Of a DNA stretch of 64,000 nt, positions 58,731 through 64,000 are shown one piece after another. Source of the stretch: Adiantum capillus-veneris (Eukaryota > Streptophyta > Polypodiopsida > Polypodiales > Pteridaceae); NCBI GenBank assembly GCA_014529385.2, contig CM043964.1, positions 108,336,587 through 108,400,586 of the forward strand, given 5' to 3'. Within the stretch, counting starts at the first letter, position 1. Each line of letters starts with the position of its first letter. The position numbers and the translations under genes were made by a program. The notes under the pieces are model-generated. The model did not search any database. It had not been told where the DNA came from and saw only the letters and a program-made list of their open reading frames with translations.

Positions 58731-59418
58731 CGTTCCTCATCTCATATCACTCTTTTTATGCGGCAAGCCATTTTGAAATTTGCTAGAAATAGCTCGGCAT
58801 CCTTGCCAGGCTCTCCAGAAAAGAGAGGATATCCTGAAATTTGGCATTGGGCCTCCATTGAATCAATTTCAAAGTGATAACAAGTTTTTTTTTCTTTAAA
58901 AAATTACACAATAATGGTTTCTAAATTGCAATCTACAAGAGGCAAGATGACAGGATTTGGTGATGTGAGAATTTCTCCTAATCTTTGGGCACCAAACATA
59001 AACACCATATGTTGTTGAAAATGGATCTTTCTACTAATTGCAACATTTATTTTCATGTGTGGAGTGAAATGGAAGGGAAAAACCTCTATCCCTTGGCCAT
59101 TATACATGGCCTATGCATGTCCTAATGCTTAAAATAACACAAAAATATGGACGTCTAAGCTAATATCGTACCTAATGAAAGGCAAAATAAAAGGATTTAT
59201 CGAAGCGTTTATTTCGGCCAACCTAAAAGGACTTAAAATCTTACGAATTACACGTTGAAATTACAGCTTAGTACTAGCAATTTTGTGTAACTTTTGCCTT
59301 GCAATGGGAATGAAAGGATCATACAAACTCTCTTGATTTCATGCAAACTACTTAACTATTCTAAGGTTGAGTATTCACAACTACATACACATGCCCTCCT
59401 CAGTGGGGGCACCAAAAT
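58731..59418. other. Gypsy leader region
   Basis: Lies between gag and the primer site. A coding-like stretch (ISGYPLFSGEPGKDAEL...) at about 58860-58780 on the minus strand is probably the gag N-terminus in a shifted frame. The rest is non-coding. The words CCTCCTCA (59395-59402) and TGAGGAGG (59419-59426) form an inverted repeat around the primer site. Confidence 0.5.
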
Positions 59419-60300
59419 TGAGGAGGTCTGGGGCAGCGGGCAACAAGAGATGTGACCTCTAAACACCCCTCAAGGCTCCCGTGTTTCTCAATTGGGGTTG
59501 GGGCAACCACAAGCAAGGAACAACAACAACAACAACAAACCCACAGCCAAACAAGTGAAGGGACACCACCTAGTTATGGTATGCGAACTAGGATGCAAGA
59601 GAGATTTTGTCACAACTAAGAAAATGCGCCACAAAACGCACACAAGCAGTCTCACAGCAAGGCACACACCAAATGGGGCAGAGAGATCTAAAGCAAAGGG
59701 AAGAGAGACAGAGGAATGGAACTTGCATAATACCTTGTTTGTGAATTGCAAATGGAGATGGTTCGTTATGATGCTATCGTAGAGCTTGTACAAAACTAAC
59801 TCAATGCTTAGTGAATGCTAAACATTGCCAACATACACACACAGTCTTAGGGTGTGGGAGACCTCTCACCATAATACCCTCTTACAATGGACACAAAATT
59901 GGCAATGAAAAACACACTAAAACACTTTCTCAAACAAAATCAAATGATAGAAACTTAAAATACACAAGTCACCTTGAATTCATCAAACCATATAACACAA
60001 ATGGAAGGACAAAGATTTGAACGTCAAATCACGCCTTTCATGCACCAACCTCAATTATGATGATGGAGGAACATATAAAATAGTTGTTTTGAGATTTTGA
60101 ACTCACGCTCTCTCACTTGCAAGTGTAGCTTGAAAGCTTCTCTCAGACCAAAGGTGAAGCTCACAAAGTTGTTTCTATGCCTAAGTCTCTTCTCATGCAT
60201 AGAGTGTTGGGTGCTATGTGAGATGTTGGAGATGGTTTTACAAGAAGGAGAGGGGCCTATTTATAGGTTGGAGATCCCTCATTAAGATTATTGGAAATCC
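59419..60300 (-). repeat. 5' LTR of the gypsy element
   Basis: Begins TGAGGAGGTCTGG on the plus strand next to the primer site. The outer limit is not certain, because no second LTR exists in the window for comparison. It includes a promoter on the minus strand (see 60257-60266). Confidence 0.6.
60257..60266 (-). promoter_or_regulatory. TATA box of the gypsy LTR
   Basis: The minus strand reads CTATAAATAG followed by GCCCCTCTCC, a good plant TATA box upstream of the expected transcript start for this minus-strand element. Confidence 0.6.
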
Positions 60301-60440
60301 TAATTTACAAACTAACAACTCAAGATTATAATTTTTTTTGAATATCAAAACATTGTGGGCCTTCTTTGTCTGCTTGATTCATGGATGTGGCATCAAGAGA
60401 ATGTATAATTGATAGTAGATAAGATAAAGTAAAGTTTTAA

Positions 60441-60453
60441 GGGGGGGGGGGCG

Positions 60454-60494
<41 letters not shown>
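60441..60494. repeat. Poly-G run plus (GA)n microsatellite
   Basis: Eleven G residues, CGGGG, then about 38 bases of alternating AG. Confidence 0.95.
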
Positions 60495-60498
<4 letters not shown>

Positions 60499-61037
60499 AT
60501 TATATGTACATGCCTTGAGGGAAGGTGCTTTTTAGAGTTGGGTTAATGTGTAATTGTGTTAGTAGCTTAGTAGTTAGTGTTAGCATTTAGTAGAAAAAGT
60601 TAGTAATATATCTACAATGGGTAAAATGACTTGAAGGACAAGAAAAGAAGGGTGAATGAGATGGGTGTACCCTTGAGATGGTGAATCCTTGAACCTTGGA
60701 CTCACCCGTGCATAGATTGTCGAAAGTGACCGCCGTTCTTCTTCTTCTTCTTTTCATGCCACCGCCATAGTTGTATCACCACAAAGGCAATGAGGGTTTT
60801 GTTGATAAAAAACCCCCCATTATGTAGAGATTAAGTATGGTTAGGTTGCTGATTTTTTATACCTTCTTAAAAGGGTAGAATAAAATTGTAATATGGGAGT
60901 AATAAAGACAGATATGGAGATGGTGGATGTAGATAGAGCTTCAAAAGAGAGCTATAGGTGTGAGAGGGGAGGCTAATGGTGAAGAAGATGAAAGAAGCCA
61001 TGAAAGTTGCACGTTTGAGTGAGGGATGGAGAGAAAT

Positions 61038-61039
<2 letters not shown>

Positions 61040-61068
<29 letters not shown>
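61040..61068. repeat. (GT)n microsatellite
   Basis: About 14 GT repeats. Confidence 0.95.
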
Positions 61069-61074
<6 letters not shown>

Positions 61075-62550
61075 GAAGTAGGAAAGGAGGTGAGAGAAGA
61101 CTATGGTTACTTTGTGAGAAAAGTGTGCAGACTGGGGTCCACACGAAAATTCTCACACCGATGGTAGCTCCAAAAATTATCAAAATTTCTAAGGATTATT
61201 TAGCTCTTGTTTCATATTTTTTCTTTTAACAACTACTTCAAATTTGGAGTAGAGATGAATATAAAAAATCCCACCAAAATGCCTATTTTTCTCACAAAAG
61301 TCTTCAGTGGCCCCTCTTTTGTTGAATTTGCATATGACTCGAAACGTGAGCCCCTTCTTGCAGAAGAGCATGACCTCATTTATTCTTAGGGGTTTGAAAA
61401 TATGCATGGTTGTGGATTATGCATAAATATAATATATGGATATGATAAAAAAACAGGCTAGTATATATAAACAATTCATGGAATTTAGAATAGTGCGAGC
61501 TATATATAAAAAAAATACATATATAAAAATATAGGGAATCAAATAAGGAGGGCCCTCATTTTTTTTTAGTGATGTATATTTATTTACAAGAGGTAAAGAA
61601 ATACATGTAGGAAATAGGAATTTAGTAAAAGGCAATGACTGCTCGTGAAAGGTATTTTTGAGGTTTTTTCTTAAGGTGGATTCACACCAAAAATAAGAGA
61701 AGATTGCATGAAATATTTTTTTAAGAAATACATGGTAAGAAAGATCATGGTAATGGTGAGTAAATGCACATAGCATAGTTCGGTAAATAACACACACTTA
61801 GGTATACATGTTTAAATAAACACCAAAAATAATTATCATAAAAATCCCTATATTTAGCCTCTATATACAATAAAATACTTATACACAAAAGGGACATAAT
61901 ATATTTTGGATTTTATTTTTATTTATTTTTTCAGCTCAACTAGCACAATGACTAGCTAAGTGAGGGTTTTTAAGGAGATAATGGGAAAAGTCTCTTAACT
62001 CACACACGCCTATGTACGATGAAAAGGTAGGAGTGTTTAGGTGATTTTGGTAGGGTGAGCTAGCTCACTATGGAAATTTTGGATAGCCAAAAAATGGCTA
62101 TCAGTATGTTGAGTGTGGATTTTCATTATGTGTGATTACGCAGCCATTTTGACATTTCTACTCGTTGGCATTGAGTAGTGGTTTTGGTTTATGGTTTAGA
62201 GTTCTCTTTTGGAGACTATAGTGGTCGAAGTTCACTCCCACTTTGCCATACTTTTGGTTTTAAAAAAAATTCAGTTTGTAGTGGTCGAGAGCTTCTCCCA
62301 CTTCGGCATCTTACATGCGGTCTTATGGTTGAGATTTTGCTCCAGTTTCAGAGCAGACTTTGTTGGATTTTTGCCAAGTTTTATGCAATTTGTGATAGGG
62401 ACTAGAGAGATATTTTAGATAAGTTCAGTCTTGTGCCTATACAGATGGTCATTTTGCTTGTGCTCTCATTGCATATGGTCACAATTTATACATGATTGGT
62501 TCTTGGTTTGGGAGAGGATTATGCGATGTTTTCCATATAATTAGTGACAG

Positions 62551-62932
62551 ATGTTTGATTCGCTAGTTTTCTTTTGCATTGTGTCAAGCGGTTATGCTCT
62601 TGTAATATAAATGGCCTATTAATTTTGAGAGTGGAAATTAGAGAAATTACTTTTGTTAAATTACTTTTTGAGCATAGCAGGTGAACTTAATTGATGGTAG
62701 CAACATAAACATAGCATTTAGTTAACTTGGCATGAATAAGATGTTTGATTCGCTAGTTTTCTTTTGCATTGTGTCAAGCGGTTATGCTCTTGTAATGTAA
62801 ATGGCCTATTTGAGAGTAGTGGAAATTAGAGAAATTACTTTTGTTAAATTACTTTCTGAGCATAGCGGGTGAATTGAATTGAATTGATGGTAGCAACATA
62901 AACATAGCATCTAGTTAACTTGGCATGAATAA
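62551..62932. repeat. 190-bp tandem duplication
   Basis: Unit 1 (62551-62740) and unit 2 (62741-62932) both start ATGTTTGATTCGCTAG and end GGCATGAATA. They differ by a few substitutions and small indels (for example GAATTGAATTGAATTG in unit 2). It is non-coding. Confidence 0.9.
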
Positions 62933-64000
62933 TACTTTTGCAAGAGAGAGAGTTTAGCGAACATGACAACAGTTGAGGATCGGATTTATGTGGAGCTGGT
63001 CCCCTTTCCAATAGGAATTTGTATTATAGTTTCTCCCATCAAGAGAGACTTGGTGCAATACAATATTTGTGTTCCTTGTGACCTAGGTGATGCAATGAAG
63101 ATGGAAATCTTCATGCATCACGAGCATAACATAAAATTTGTGGAAAGCATTAACTATCCCAAGCTCAATCCCAAGACCTCAAACACCTTCGAAGGTAGAG
63201 AGAGCTAGCAGGGAATGAGGGTAGGGAAGAGGAAGAAGAAACATATCATATGGGAAATAATTAGTTCCTCACTTATCATCACTCTTCTTGCTAGCATACA
63301 TAATAGCATAGATGGAGAAGATGGAAAGATTAATCATTAAATCATGGCTCTCGGTTGGATTTGCATTCCATAGCCAAGAGTGTTGGTGTAGGCTCTCAGT
63401 CTCTCTACTTTCTTGGAGAAGGAGAGGGAGCTCTTGCACTTTGCACACTATACAATGCGAGTGTGTGTGAGTGTGTGTGGGAGAGTATACCCCTCAAGCC
63501 TACCCCCTACTTGCTTTGGTCGACCCCCTCTTCTAGCACAAGCTTAAAGCTCATTGAACCTATGCAAGCTTGGCCAATCACATGCAGGATGCATACCAGG
63601 AAAGCATGCTAGCCTTTGGACAAGTGTCCCTCTTTCCCTTTGAGAGAGAGGACTTGATAAATACAAAAAATTTAATTAAGTCTACTTAGTTATCATTGGA
63701 CCCCTTGGGAGGCCAACCAATAGGCTTTGGACACTCCTTGAGGGTAACCTAGCTAGGGGCTTGACATGTGTCCTACTTGCCTCTTGGGCAAGGGGTTCCC
63801 TTTGGGAGAGAGAGTCGTCAAGCAACCACCTCCCCTTCTTGCATGGCTCACCCCCTCCTTGTAGGGATATGCTTTGACTTTTGTGACACCTCAAGCCCCT
63901 CAACCTTGGGCCTAGTTCTCACCACAAGCACAGCCCTTAAGCCCCTCAACCTTGGGCTTGACATGTGTCCTACTTGCCTCTTGAGCAAGGGGTACCCTTT
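62933..64000. other. Non-genic end of the window with short direct repeats
   Basis: The open frame at 62963-63208 reads MTTVEDRIYVELVPFPIGIC, but I recognise no family and give it little weight. Direct repeats: GGCTTGACATGTGTCCTACT with about 30 further bases at 63758 and 63955, and AGCCCCTCAACCTTGGGC at 63892 and 63938. Confidence 0.5.

Larger units (their letters stand above)
54519..60300 (-). mobile_element. Degenerate Ty3/gypsy retrotransposon
   Basis: Minus-strand pieces in gypsy order from right to left: 5' LTR (about 59419-60300), gag, protease, reverse transcriptase and RNase H. All are broken by frameshifts and stops. A candidate primer site (TGGTGCCCCCACTG on the minus strand, 59401-59414) lies just inside the LTR. 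Integrase is not convincingly present, and no 3' LTR is found to the left, so the 3' part is lost. Confidence 0.85.
60301..62549. other. Intergenic stretch with no supported gene
   Basis: AT-rich sequence with a G11 run followed by a GA microsatellite (60441-60494), a TTC triplet run near 60737 and a GT microsatellite (61040-61068). At about 62220-62310 the phrase GTAGTGGTCGA..TTC.CTCCCACTT is duplicated. No coding is supported. Confidence 0.55.

Noticed and set aside
62963-63208. 81-codon plus-strand frame starting MTTVEDRIYVELV
   Set aside because: No recognised domain, no splice context and no supporting neighbour, so it is mentioned only in the regional entry.

Overview
This is a gene-poor, repeat-rich plant nuclear window. 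I see no intact ordinary host gene. Spliced GT-AG gene structures, CACTA and Ty1/copia elements that prime from initiator-Met tRNA, and the wording of the pentatricopeptide (PPR) relics (ILKACG, VDIYAKCG, SWSALIAGYAQQGQG) point to a land plant. A fern or another non-seed plant seems most likely, but that is inference from motif style.

Layout. 1-6730: a CACTA (En/Spm) DNA transposon with two apparently intact spliced genes, TNP2 transposase (918-4548) and a TNPA-like protein (4770-6083). It has a palindromic sub-terminal repeat block and a 3' terminus ending at 6730. Its 5' part carries a broken copy of a host heavy-metal-associated (HMA) domain. 6731-24121: mostly non-genic, with a small non-autonomous LTR element (12038-14121, 5-bp target duplication), microsatellites, PPR scraps and a broken copia element (about 19873-21530). 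24122-24918: a PPR pseudogene on the minus strand. About 24920-45966: a composite block that I read as one roughly 9.7-kb two-gene DNA transposon split by an 11.4-kb LTR element. The LTR element (30093-41477) is itself split by a young, intact Ty1/copia element (33622-39241). 45968-51712: a satellite-like array of about 24 PPR-derived units of about 250 bp, arranged as alternating A/B dimers. 54840-about 60300: a decayed Ty3/gypsy element on the minus strand. 60301-64000: simple repeats and a 190-bp tandem duplication.

How the parts relate. The main candidate for something undescribed is the 24920-45966 block. A plus-strand DDE-transposase-like pseudogene (26427-28337) converges on a minus-strand multi-exon gene. 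That gene's pieces encode S/T/K-rich duplicated exons, a coiled coil, a RING-like Cys/His cluster, an acidic linker and an FCP1/NIF-like HAD phosphatase domain lacking its nucleophile Asp. The flanks, introns and spacer share a dense AAGTGGTG/CACCACTT motif. The two halves of the minus-strand gene lie exactly on either side of the 11.4-kb LTR insertion, and PPR relics in the same orientation flank the whole block. The nesting order is therefore: PPR locus, then two-gene transposon, then non-coding LTR element, then copia. Exon joins and domain calls come from reading the sequence only.
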